Below are positions 1 through 9,226 of a stretch of 64,000 bases of DNA, in pieces. The DNA comes from Paraburkholderia sp. (lineage in GTDB: Bacteria; Pseudomonadota; Gammaproteobacteria; Burkholderiales; Burkholderiaceae): NCBI RefSeq assembly GCF_028283785.1, contig NZ_JAPWKB010000018.1, positions 186,001-250,000 on the forward strand, given 5' to 3'. The position numbers and the translations under genes were made by a program. The notes beneath the pieces were generated by a model. It was not told the DNA's origin. It saw only the letters and a list, made by a program, of their open reading frames with translations, and did not search any database. Each line of letters opens with the position of its first letter. The first letter of the stretch is position 1.

Positions 1-58
1 CATTGCGCCGCGTGACCGTTCACAACGACAACAACCACGACGACCACACCACCGCACG

Positions 59-1574
59 ATGCACGCATCATCTTCCGGCGACGCCCGCTCGCCCTCCTCT
101 CGCGACGATCCGTCGGATCGCGCCGATCAGTCCGCTGAACCCCAAGCCGCCGCCGAGGCCACCCGCACCGCCGACGACGCCGTGACCGCCGAGCTCACCT
201 CAACGCCCAACACGTCTGCCGATCAGGACGAACCCGGCCTGGCCATTCCGCAGCGCTATTGGGCGATTCTGGTGGTGGCGCTCGGGATTACGCTGGCCGT
301 GCTCGACGGCGCGATCGCGAACGTCGCGTTGCCGACGATCGCGCGCGATCTCAAGGCGAGCGCGGCCGGATCGATCTGGGTGGTGAACGCGTATCAGCTG
401 GCGATCACGATCTCGCTGTTGCCGCTTGCATCGCTGGGCGACCGGATCGGCTATCGACGGATTTATCTATCGGGGCTGGCGTTGTTCACGGTCGCATCGT
501 TCGGATGCGCATTATCGGACTCGCTGACGACGCTCGCCGCCGCGCGGGTGATCCAAGGTTTCGGCGCAGCCGGGATCATGAGCGTGAACACCGCGCTGGT
601 GCGGATGATTTATCCGCGCAAGCAGCTCGGACTCGGCGTGGCGATCAACGCGATGGTGGTTGCGGTGGCGTCGGCGGTTGGGCCGACCGTGGCGTCGGGC
701 GTGCTGGCGGTGACATCGTGGCCGTGGCTGTTCGCGATCAACGTACCGATCGGCGTCGCGGCGGTTTGCGTCGGGCTAAAGGCTCTGCCGCGCAACAATC
801 GCAACGACGCACCGTACGACTATCTGAGCGCGGTGATGAACGCGTTCGTGTTCGGTCTGCTGATCTTTGCCGTCGATGGCATCAGCCACGGCGAGCGGGC
901 CGTTTTCGTGATCGGCGAGTTGATTGCGGCGGTAGCGATCGGCTACTTCTTTGTCCGTCGACAGTTATCGCAACCCGCGCCGTTGGTTGCCCGTCGATCT
1001 GCTGCGCATTCCGATATTCGCGTTGTCGGTGGGGACGTCGATCTGTTCGTTTGCCGCGCAGATGCTGGCGTTCGTCTCGTTGCCGTTCATGTTGCAGGAC
1101 ATGTTGGGGTTGTCGCAGGTTCAGACGGGCTTGCTGATGACGCCGTGGCCGCTCGTGATCGTGGTGGTGGCACCGCTCGCGGGGGTGTTGTCGGATCGGG
1201 TGTCGGCGGGTTTGCTGGGCGGCGTGGGCCTGGCGATTTTCGCAGTTGGCTTGTTGTTGCTGGCGACGGTGGGCGCGCATCCGGCGCCATTCGATATTGC
1301 TTGGCGGATGGCGGTGTGTGGCGCTGGGTTCGGGATTTTTCAATCGCCGAATAATCGGGCGATGCTGTCGGCCGCGCCGAAGTCGCGGAGTGGCGGTGCG
1401 AGCGGGATGTTGGGGACAGCGCGGTTGACCGGCCAGACGGTGGGGGCGGCGTTAGTGGCGTTGGTGTTTGAGGTTGCGCCTGCGCGCGGGCCGGTGATTG
1501 TGCTTTATGTGGCGGCGGGGTTTGCGGTGGTGGCGATGGGGGTTAGTTTGGGGAGAATACGGGTAAGGGTTTGA
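59..1574 (+). pseudogene. MFS transporter (DHA2/EmrB-like drug transporter), interrupted by a single-base frameshift
   Basis: N-terminal part in ORF 59..1354 (AILVVALGITLAVLDGAIANVALPTIARDL) and C-terminal part in ORF 951..1574 (LLRIPIFALSVGTSICSFAAQMLAFVSLPFML...). The frames join at about 983-989 if one G of ttgGttg is removed. Confidence 0.8.
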
Positions 1575-1674
1575 TTTGGTTTTTGATTTGGTTTGGTTTT
1601 TGGTTTGGCCTGGCTCGGTTCGGGTGTCCCGTTTTCACGTCGGTTTGCCTGGTTCGTCCCTGTGCGGGACCGCA

Positions 1675-1708
1675 CCTACTTTTCTTTGCTCGCGCAAAGA
1701 AAAGTAGG
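1675..1708. repeat. 34-nt palindrome, 15-bp stem with TCGC loop (copy 1, left end)
   Basis: cctacttttctttgc-tcgc-gcaaagaaaagtagg. Confidence 0.95.
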
Positions 1709-1942
1709 CAAAAGAAAGCGCGTTTACCTCGCGCTTCGTAGCGAGTGGCGTCTAGTATTTTTCGGGTAGTGGACCGCGCACGTTTTGACTCGGCGGTCCG
1801 TTTGGCGTGGTGGTCCGCGCCCGCACATCCCGCCCGCTTCGCGGCGGTAGCCCACTTCAAAAACCCATTTTCGCCACGCTATGTTTCGGTCTTTTCGACT
1901 GCTCCGGCGTCCGCCCCGAAGCGCGGTTTTGCCTTCGTCTGG

Positions 1943-2056
1943 ACGATTCCGGCGTCGGCTCAAAGCCCGGTTTTCACCACGCGATTTGCCAGCCGTCACG
2001 ACCGTTCCTGCTTCCCGCTCAAGGCCCGGTTTGCGCCACGGCGTTCACCCGCCTTC
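1943..2056. repeat. Degenerate 55-59 bp tandem units inside element copy 1
   Basis: Units 1943-1997 and 1998-2056 both follow acgaYYgttcc...gctcaaRgcccggttt...cacg...; a partial unit precedes and another follows. Confidence 0.7.
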
Positions 2057-2342
2057 ACGATGGTTTCGACGTTCCGAGTTGCCAGGACTTTTGCGCGCGC
2101 GACCCGACCGGCGCATGCCAGGAAAATGGGTTTTGTGACCGACGGAGTGCAGCGCGCGAAGAGCGCCGAGAGAAAAAGACGGGGCTGTGCCCAACGGCTG
2201 TCGCGGAGCGAACAGCCGGAACGAATGACTGCCTTGTCACCAGGTTAAGCGGTGCGACAACTCAAATCGTGCGCGGTCCACTACCCGTTAGTCAGTAGAC
2301 GCCACTCGCTACGGAGTGGCGGTGTAAACGCGCTTTCTTTTG

Positions 2343-2376
2343 CCTACTTTTCTTTGCGCGAGCAAAGAAAAGTAGG
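2343..2376. repeat. 34-nt palindrome (copy 1, right end)
   Basis: cctacttttctttgc-gcga-gcaaagaaaagtagg, reverse complement of the left-end palindrome. Confidence 0.95.
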
Positions 2377-2468
2377 TGCGGTCCCGCACAGGGACGATCC
2401 AGGCAAACCACCGCGAAACCGGGACAACCACAACAACCAAAACCACAACAAAACCAAAAACCAAAAAA

Positions 2469-3890
2469 TCAAATCGTCACGTCAGCAACCTTCACCACCT
2501 TCTCGGCGACAGACGAAGCCCTCGCCACACTCCTCAAATCCCCCAGGAAAGTATCCCGCCAAACCGACAGATTATTCTCCCTCATCGGTGCCATCATGTC
2601 CGAATGCCGCGCCTGCCGCTCCGCCAGCGGCATCGACAACGCCCGCTCCAACGCCTCGGCCATCTGCGACAGATCGAACGGATTCACGACCAGCGCCCCC
2701 GGTAACTGCTCCGCGGCACCCGCAAACTGCGACAGCACCAGCACCCCCGGATCGGCCGGGTCCTGGGACGCCACATACTCCTTCGCGACCAGATTCATCC
2801 CGTCGCGCAACGGCGTCACATACCCAACCTGCGATTGACGGAACAGCGCCATCAACAGATTCCGGTCGTACTTCCGGTTCAGATACTGAATCGGCGTCCA
2901 GTCGAGCTGCGCGAACCGTCCATTGATCCGCCCGGCTTCGCCTTCCAGATTCTGACGAATCCGCTGATAGGTCTGCACGTCCGAGCGCGTCGGTGGCGCG
3001 ATCTGCACCAGCGACACACGTCCATGCCACCCCGGCGCATTCAGCAACAAGCGCTCGAACGCCTGAAACCGCTCCACCAGCCCCTTCGAATAATCGAGCC
3101 GGTCCACGCTCATGATCAACTTCCGCCCACGCATCCCGTCACGCAAACTCTTCACCGGCTTGCGATCCGTGAACTGCGCCGCGGCCTTCGCGATCGCGTC
3201 CGGATAAATGCCGATCGGATACGCAGCAACCTTCAGGAAACGGTTGTACGCGTGCACCATCCCGTCCTCGCTCGACGTACCGTGCGCGCCGCGCTCAATG
3301 TAATCGACGAACGATTGCCGGTCGGCCTCGGTCTGAAAACCGACGACGTCATACGAGCACATCGCCTTCACCAACTCCTCGTGCGGCGGTACCGTGCGTA
3401 AGACTTCCGGAACCGGAAACGGAATGTGCAGGAAGAACCCCATAGGATTCTTCACGCCAAGTTCACGCAAACACCGCGCAAACGGCAGCAGGTGATAGTC
3501 GTGAACCCAGATGATGTCGTCGGGCTTCAGCAACTCCTTGAGCTGCTTTGCCAGCGTCAGGTTGACGCGCAGATAACCCGCATATTCCTGACGGTCATAG
3601 CGCGACAGATCATTCCGGTAGTGGAAGGTCGGCCATAGCGTCGCGTTCGAAAAACCACGGTAATACTGGTCGTAATCGCGCTTGGTCAGCCCGACCGTCG
3701 CATACGTGACATTGCCCTGCTTCTCGATCACCGGCGCCGATGGCTCGGCCACCGTCTCGCCGCTCCAGCCGAACCACACGCCGCCGGTCTCTTTCAATGC
3801 GTCCAGTACGCCAATCGCCAGGCCGCCTGCGGCGGGGCGTCCTTCCTGCGTCGGCGCAACCCGGTTCGATACCACGATCAATCGGCTCAT
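2469..3890 (-). CDS. otsA: Alpha,alpha-trehalose-phosphate synthase (UDP-forming)
   Basis: MSRLIVVSNRVAPTQEGRPAAGGLAIGVLDALK...WVHDYHLLPFARCLRELG...MSVDRLDYSKGLVERFQAFERLL, typical GT20/OtsA. Confidence 0.95.
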   Translation of the reverse strand: MSRLIVVSNRVAPTQEGRPAAGGLAIGVLDALKETGGVWFGWSGETVAEPSAPVIEKQGNVTYATVGLTKRDYDQYYRGFSNATLWPTFHYRNDLSRYDRQEYAGYLRVNLTLAKQLKELLKPDDIIWVHDYHLLPFARCLRELGVKNPMGFFLHIPFPVPEVLRTVPPHEELVKAMCSYDVVGFQTEADRQSFVDYIERGAHGTSSEDGMVHAYNRFLKVAAYPIGIYPDAIAKAAAQFTDRKPVKSLRDGMRGRKLIMSVDRLDYSKGLVERFQAFERLLLNAPGWHGRVSLVQIAPPTRSDVQTYQRIRQNLEGEAGRINGRFAQLDWTPIQYLNRKYDRNLLMALFRQSQVGYVTPLRDGMNLVAKEYVASQDPADPGVLVLSQFAGAAEQLPGALVVNPFDLSQMAEALERALSMPLAERQARHSDMMAPMRENNLSVWRDTFLGDLRSVARASSVAEKVVKVADVTI

Positions 3891-4291
3891 TCGGCTCCTC
3901 CTCATTCGGTTTTGTCGTGCATGGGGGAATACTTGCCCTTAATGCACGCAAGTCCCATGCCGTTTTAACGGCTTTGCGAGAACGAAAATGTGTGTAAATG
4001 TGACAGGCGAGTAAAAGCCGCCCTCGGTATCGCGGAAAACAGAAAAGCTTTCTGCGCGCATCGCATCGATCGAGAAACGGTTTTGCGATTGCGAATCGAA
4101 TTTTTGAAGCGTCGAAAAAACCGCCGTGGTGCGATCGAAGAACCGCATCGGTCGCCGTGTCGGCGTGTCGTTCTCGAATCATTTCAACCGACGAACGCTG
4201 GTGCGCGCCGGACAAACTTCAGCGAATCGCGGTGCGTCCGATCGATCTCCAGACCGCGCGTGCTCGCCGACTCACGCGCGCCGTCACGCGC

Positions 4292-4504
4292 TCACGAATC
4301 CTGTTCCGAACCGAGATCGCGCTGGTAGTCGATGCCTTCCTTGCGCGCGCCGCCCTGATTGTGGTCGCCGTCGGGCGGCGCATCGGGCGCGACGCGATTC
4401 TGTGCGGCAGGGTCAGGCGCGAGCGGCGGGCCGCCGGTCGATCCTGCGGGGCGCGCATCGCGTTTGTTGTGGCGCGCGGAGCGCCGCAAGGCAGGGTGTC
4501 TCAT
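4292..4504 (-). CDS. Small hydrophilic hypothetical protein (70 aa)
   Basis: ORF preceded by a GGAGG Shine-Dalgarno (tttggaggcataccaagATG on the minus strand). Confidence 0.5.
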   Translation of the reverse strand: MRHPALRRSARHNKRDARPAGSTGGPPLAPDPAAQNRVAPDAPPDGDHNQGGARKEGIDYQRDLGSEQDS

Positions 4505-4711
4505 CTTGGTATGCCTCCAAAGAAGGCCATCATCCCGACGGATGACATCATCACAGTCTAGGGCGCGGACCCGCCCTTTGCCGGTAAATCATGCGTCCGC
4601 TTTGTAACAAATACAGCAAAACGCCGCGAAGACGCCGGGCAGGCACAAACTGTGAGCAAATTTGTCCACGTTCACCGTGGCAATGGTGGGCGCGATCGCG
4701 CGCGGCCACGC

Positions 4712-5026
4712 TCAGTGCAAATAACGTGGACGGATCAACGCGGAAAGTGTCGCGGAATGCGGGGTCTCGCCCGGCTGGACCGGCGGATCGCCAATGGACG
4801 GCGTGTCGGGATCGGTCGGCTCGCGAGTCGGGTCGGGAATCGTGTCCGGCTGCGGCGCAGGTTGCGGAGCGGGTCCGGGCGTTGGCGTCGGCGTCGGCGG
4901 ATCGACGGGTTCGGGAGCATGCGCGTGCAGCGCAACCACTGCGCACGTACCGAGCGCAAAAGTCGCTGATGTCGCCGACGTCGTGTGCGGCGAAGCAGGT
5001 GTAGGCGAAGCGGTGTCGTGAGTCAT
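4712..5026 (-). CDS. Pro/Thr-rich hypothetical protein (PTPTPTPGPAPQPAPQPD...)
   Basis: Low-complexity ORF with apparent SD (cagggagccgatATG). Confidence 0.45.
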   Translation of the reverse strand: MTHDTASPTPASPHTTSATSATFALGTCAVVALHAHAPEPVDPPTPTPTPGPAPQPAPQPDTIPDPTREPTDPDTPSIGDPPVQPGETPHSATLSALIRPRYLH

Positions 5027-5155
5027 ATCGGCTCCCTGTTCTCTGCGTTTATCCGTTTGACGGATAAACGCAGCAAGGGGTGTGCCGTCACGATGGCATG
5101 CAGACTGTGTCAGCAGGCAAAACCATCTCGCCCCGGCATGCCAAGGCGTCGCGCG

Positions 5156-6556
5156 TCAGGCGTCGGCGCCGCCCAGCGCGCGCGATTCGTCGGCGGCGTC
5201 GCCGTCGTCACGCGCGTCGTTGCCGTATTCGACCAGACGGTTGTACAGCGTCTTCAGGCTGATCCCGAGGATTTCCGCCGCGCGCGTCTTCACGCCGCCG
5301 CATTGCTCGAGGGTGGCCAGAATCAGCTGACGGTCGGCTTCCGCGAGCGACGTGCCGAACGGGATCGTGATGGCCGTGCCGGCGGCCGGCTTCGACAGCG
5401 TGATCTGCAACGGCACGGTGGCCGTCACGTCGGAATCCGTGCCCGACATGATGTGCGCGCGCTGTACGTAGTTCTTCAGTTCGCGCACGTTACCCGGCCA
5501 CGGATACGACATCAGCATGTCCTTCATGGCCTGCGGGAAATGCTTGCGCGTGCTGTGCCGCTCGTTCAGGTCGTCGAGGAACGCCTGCGCGAGCAGCTCG
5601 ACGTCCTTGCCGCGCTCACGCAGCGGCGGCAGGCTGATCGGGAAGACGTTGAGCCGGTGATACAGATCGAGCCGCATCTTGCCTTCGAGCACCGCCTGTT
5701 CAGGATCGCGGTTGGTCGCGGCGATCAGCCGAACGTCGGTTTCGATTTCCTTGGTCGTACCCACGCGCATGAACATGCCGGTTTCCAGCACGCGCAGCAG
5801 CTTCACCTGAAGCTCGATCGGCATTTCGGTGATTTCGTCGAGGAACAGCGTGCCGCCGTTCGCGCGCTCGAAATAGCCCTTGTGCTGACGATCCGCGCCC
5901 GTGAAAGAGCCGCGCTCGTGACCGAACATTTCCGACTCGATCAGGTTCGGCGAAATGGCGCCGCAGTTCACCGCGAGAAACGCGTGTTTGCGCCGCAAGC
6001 TCAACTGGTGGAGCGTCTGCGCGGCGACTTCCTTGCCGGTGCCCGACTCGCCGACCAGCATCACCGAGGCCGCCGTCGGCGCAACCCGGCCGATCTGGTC
6101 GTAGACCTCCTGCATTGCCGGGGAATTGCCGAGCATCAGGCCGAAGCGGCCCATCCGGCGCAACTCGCCGCGCAATGTGCCGATTTCCGCCTTCAGGTCG
6201 CCCGCGCGCGGCAGCCGCGACAGGATCGCCTTCACGCGCTGCATGTTGATCGGCTTGACCAGGTAGTCGGTGGCGCCCATTTTCAGCGCGTTCACCGCCG
6301 ATTCCACGGTCGCGTGACCGGTAATCACAATCACCTCGACGCCCGAACGCGGGTCGAGATCTTCGAACAGATCGACGCCGCTGCCATCGGGCAGCTTGAG
6401 GTCGGTGAACACGACATCCGGCATCTGCCGGACCAACTGGATACGCGCTTCGCGCAGGTCGCCCGCCGTGGCGGTCGTGAGCCCGTCTTCCCCGATGATG
6501 GCGGCCAGCGCCTCGCGGGTTTCGGCATCGTCATCGACGATCAATACGTGTGGCAT
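5156..6556 (-). CDS. Sigma-54-dependent response regulator (NtrC family: receiver, AAA+, Fis-type HTH)
   Basis: MPHVLIVDDDAETREAL...VFTDLKLPDGSG...[15 protein letters not shown]...MFGHERGSFTGA...[12 protein letters not shown]... Confidence 0.93.
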   Translation of the reverse strand: MPHVLIVDDDAETREALAAIIGEDGLTTATAGDLREARIQLVRQMPDVVFTDLKLPDGSGVDLFEDLDPRSGVEVIVITGHATVESAVNALKMGATDYLVKPINMQRVKAILSRLPRAGDLKAEIGTLRGELRRMGRFGLMLGNSPAMQEVYDQIGRVAPTAASVMLVGESGTGKEVAAQTLHQLSLRRKHAFLAVNCGAISPNLIESEMFGHERGSFTGADRQHKGYFERANGGTLFLDEITEMPIELQVKLLRVLETGMFMRVGTTKEIETDVRLIAATNRDPEQAVLEGKMRLDLYHRLNVFPISLPPLRERGKDVELLAQAFLDDLNERHSTRKHFPQAMKDMLMSYPWPGNVRELKNYVQRAHIMSGTDSDVTATVPLQITLSKPAAGTAITIPFGTSLAEADRQLILATLEQCGGVKTRAAEILGISLKTLYNRLVEYGNDARDDGDAADESRALGGADA

Positions 6557-6964
6557 CGTGTCTCGAGAGCCTGAAAGTGTTGATGGTGGACGGCATGCGT
6601 GAATGCATGAAGATACAACCGGACCACAGTATGCCACCGAGGTCGGAGCGCCCGGAAGGCGGTCCCGAACGCGCGAAACCGCTACGTTCGACGACCGGCC
6701 AAACCAGCAACTCGACGCGATCTCGCAACAATCGCCAGTCAACGCGCGGCGAAAACACCGCTAACGGCACCGATTGTTGTGTATTCGCTGATTATACGGA
6801 CATATCGCAATAAACTCGACCGGCCGATGTGCGGGTCCGCGCGCACCTGCTGCGCGCCGTGCAACCGCAGTGCAACCACAAAGCGCACGTGAGGCAAGCG
6901 CAGAAACGGACACGCGGGTTTGCCGCGCGTCCGCTCCGCTCGATATTCAATCTTGCAGCTAGTG

Positions 6965-7216
6965 TCAACTATGCGGAAACGGCCACGGCCCAGCGCCGTT
7001 CGCGTGATCGGCGCCATTGGCGACACCCCGCGGCGCCACGCCGGTTTTCGGCACCACCGCGCTCGGCGTGACGACGTTGCCGCCTTCGTTCTCCCAGCGG
7101 TTCAGCTCGCGGCCGAGCGGCAACTGCGCGCCGCCGTGCTTCTGCGCCCAGCGCAACGCGAGCATGCCGCCGACCACCATCAGAATGCCAAAAACACCGA
7201 TTCTCGGACGTGCCAT
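6965..7216 (-). CDS. Small hypothetical membrane protein
   Basis: MARPRIGVFGILMVVGGMLALRWAQKHGG..., one TM helix, adjacent to the DUF883 gene. Confidence 0.6.
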   Translation of the reverse strand: MARPRIGVFGILMVVGGMLALRWAQKHGGAQLPLGRELNRWENEGGNVVTPSAVVPKTGVAPRGVANGADHANGAGPWPFPHS

Positions 7217-7296
7217 GTCGATCTCCTCATTCTCGTCAAACGGTTCAGGCTGCGCGACGCGCATCGCCCGATACGTGAAAACCGTGCGCGCCCGTG

Positions 7297-7614
7297 TCAG
7301 CGCGCGGCCAGCACGCCGAGCAGAAACGCCGTGCCGGCCGCAATGCCGATCGACTGCCACGGATTGCGGCGGATATAGCGTTCCGCGCTGACGGCCGCGA
7401 CCCGATAGCGATGATGGGCGGCGTCCTGCGCGTCGCCCAGCGCGGCTTGCAGGGTTTCGACATGCGTGCCGAGCCGGTCGCGCAACGCGTTGACGCCTTC
7501 GCCCGGCACATTGGCCGCAAGTCGCAGCATTTCTTCCGAGTCGGTCAGCAGCACCCGCAGGTCTTCGACGATCTTCTGCTTGCCCAGTGCAAGCTGTTGC
7601 GTGGTTTCGGTCAT
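7297..7614 (-). CDS. DUF883 (YqjD/ElaB-like) family protein
   Basis: LLTDSEEMLRLAANVPGEGVNALRDRLGTHVETLQAAL...YIRRNPWQSIGIAAGTAFLLGVLAAR. Confidence 0.85.
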   Translation of the reverse strand: MTETTQQLALGKQKIVEDLRVLLTDSEEMLRLAANVPGEGVNALRDRLGTHVETLQAALGDAQDAAHHRYRVAAVSAERYIRRNPWQSIGIAAGTAFLLGVLAAR

Positions 7615-8077
7615 TACCCGCTCCTGTGTTCATGCAGCGTCATTCGGTTGGCGACCCGGACGGTGCGGTCCGATCGCCTTCGTTTAGCTGGTGCGGCAAA
7701 GCGCACGTGTCGGAGTGAAGTCGCAAGCGCCGTTCCTGGCCGCCGCCGATGCCCGCGCCGCAGTCCCGATTAGCATCGATCCGATCGGCGATAAAGCGTT
7801 CATTCCGCGCCACGGACCGGCGTGTCGCGTTCAACAGGCGCAGAAAATTATGCCGATCAGGCACGTTCCGTGCGGGTCTTCCGGTCACACTTGCCGGACC
7901 GCGTGACGACCCGCACGTCCGCTACCGACGCGCATTGCAGCCAACCGCTTTCAGATGGTTAAATCGACCTTTGCGAGATAGTGAACGGCAGCCTGCCGCG
8001 TCCGCGCTCACGAAGCGCGCGTTTGCAATGGCGCATGCGCCGCTTCATCGAACCACACTGCACAGGACACCCTGTTT

Positions 8078-9148
8078 ATGGCGTCAACCGATCTGGATTC
8101 GCCCCCCGTTGCCGGCGGCAGCCACGCCGCCGCACAGGCGAAGCACCGTGTCGCGGAAGGCGTCGCGGGACTGAAGTCGTACGGCTTGCTGTACGGCTCG
8201 TCACCGGTGATGCTGGATCTGTACGAGCAGATCGAACGGGTCGCCGCCACCGACGCCACGGCGCTGATCATCGGCGAATCGGGCACGGGTAAGGAACTGG
8301 TCGCCCGCACGATCCACGATCAAAGCGCCCGTAAGGACGCGCCGTTCATCGCCGTGAATTGCGGCGCGATTCCCGACGAACTGATCGAAGCCGAACTGTT
8401 CGGCCACGAAAAAGGCAGCTTCACGGGCGCGGTCCAGGGCCGCATCGGTTACTTCGAACACGCGAACGGCGGCACGCTGTTCCTCGACGAAATCACCGAA
8501 ATGGCGCCCGTCCGTCAGGTCAAGCTGCTGCGCGCGCTGGAAACCGGCACGTTCTATCGGGTCGGCGGCAACGACCTGATCTCCAGCGATGTACGCGTGA
8601 TCGCCGCGACCAATCGCGACCCTGCAGTCGCGGTCAAGGAAAACGGCCTGCGCGAAGACCTGATGTACCGGCTGGCGGTGTTTCCGCTGCGCGCGCCGCC
8701 GCTGCGCGAACGCGAAGGCGATCGCGAACTGCTCGCCCAGCATTTCCTCGCGTCGCTGAACGTGCAGGAAAGCGCCAGCAAGAGCTTCAGCAAGCGGTCG
8801 ATGGAAACGCTGCGGACGTGGTCGTGGCCGGGCAATGTGCGCGAGCTGAAGAACGCGGTGTATCGCGCGTTTATCCTCGCTGAAAAAACCGTCGAGCTCC
8901 CGCATCCGCATCTGGCCTCGCGCGTGAAGAAGCCGGTCACGCAAGGTGATTCGATGAGCGTATGGATCGGCACGCCGCTCGCCGACGCGCAAAAGCAGAT
9001 CATCCTCGGCACGCTGAAGCATTGCGGCGGCGATAAGCGTCGCGCCGCGAAGGCGCTCGGCGTCAGCCTGAAGACGCTGTACAACCGGCTCAGCACATAC
9101 GGCACCGAAGACGGCGGCAGCGAACCCGCCGAAGCGGACGACGCGTAA
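8078..9148 (+). CDS. Sigma-54 interaction domain activator lacking a receiver domain
   Basis: [16 protein letters not shown]...[18 protein letters not shown]...[10 protein letters not shown]...[12 protein letters not shown]...[18 protein letters not shown]. Confidence 0.9.
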   Translation: MASTDLDSPPVAGGSHAAAQAKHRVAEGVAGLKSYGLLYGSSPVMLDLYEQIERVAATDATALIIGESGTGKELVARTIHDQSARKDAPFIAVNCGAIPDELIEAELFGHEKGSFTGAVQGRIGYFEHANGGTLFLDEITEMAPVRQVKLLRALETGTFYRVGGNDLISSDVRVIAATNRDPAVAVKENGLREDLMYRLAVFPLRAPPLREREGDRELLAQHFLASLNVQESASKSFSKRSMETLRTWSWPGNVRELKNAVYRAFILAEKTVELPHPHLASRVKKPVTQGDSMSVWIGTPLADAQKQIILGTLKHCGGDKRRAAKALGVSLKTLYNRLSTYGTEDGGSEPAEADDA

Positions 9149-9186
9149 CGTTAGCGTCGCGGTTCCTTTCAAAGCGCCATCACCGG

Positions 9187-9226
9187 GCGGCATCGGATCT
9201 TTTGCAGAGCCGATGCCGCTTTTTTC
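9187..9226 (+). terminator. Intrinsic terminator
   Basis: gcggcatcgg...ccgatgccgctttttt. Confidence 0.7.

Larger units (their letters stand above)
1575..2468. repeat. Long-TIR repeat element, copy 1 (core 1656-2395), filling the gap between two convergent genes
   Basis: Left arm 1656-1783 is an inverted copy of right arm 2268-2395. The outermost 72 nt are perfectly inverted. G/T-rich then C/A-rich outer tracts reach the stop codons of both neighbours. A second copy lies at 44163-47867. Confidence 0.9.

Noticed and set aside
1675-1708. 34-nt palindromes as classical intrinsic terminators
   Set aside because: No downstream U-tract and moderate AT-rich stem; function left open in the findings.
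1745-2248. ORF MASSIFRVVDRARFDSAVRL... (167 aa) and its counterpart 44564..44968 inside the repeat element as protein-coding genes
   Set aside because: They lie across the TIR and degenerate tandem units, are open in several frames on both strands, and copies differ by indels not multiple of 3 (units 55-60 bp). The recurrence is explained by the repeat, not by coding selection.
3916-3948. cgtgcat...atgcacg inverted repeat upstream of otsA as a regulator site
   Set aside because: Only 7-bp arms with a 19-nt spacer; too weak to support without comparative data.
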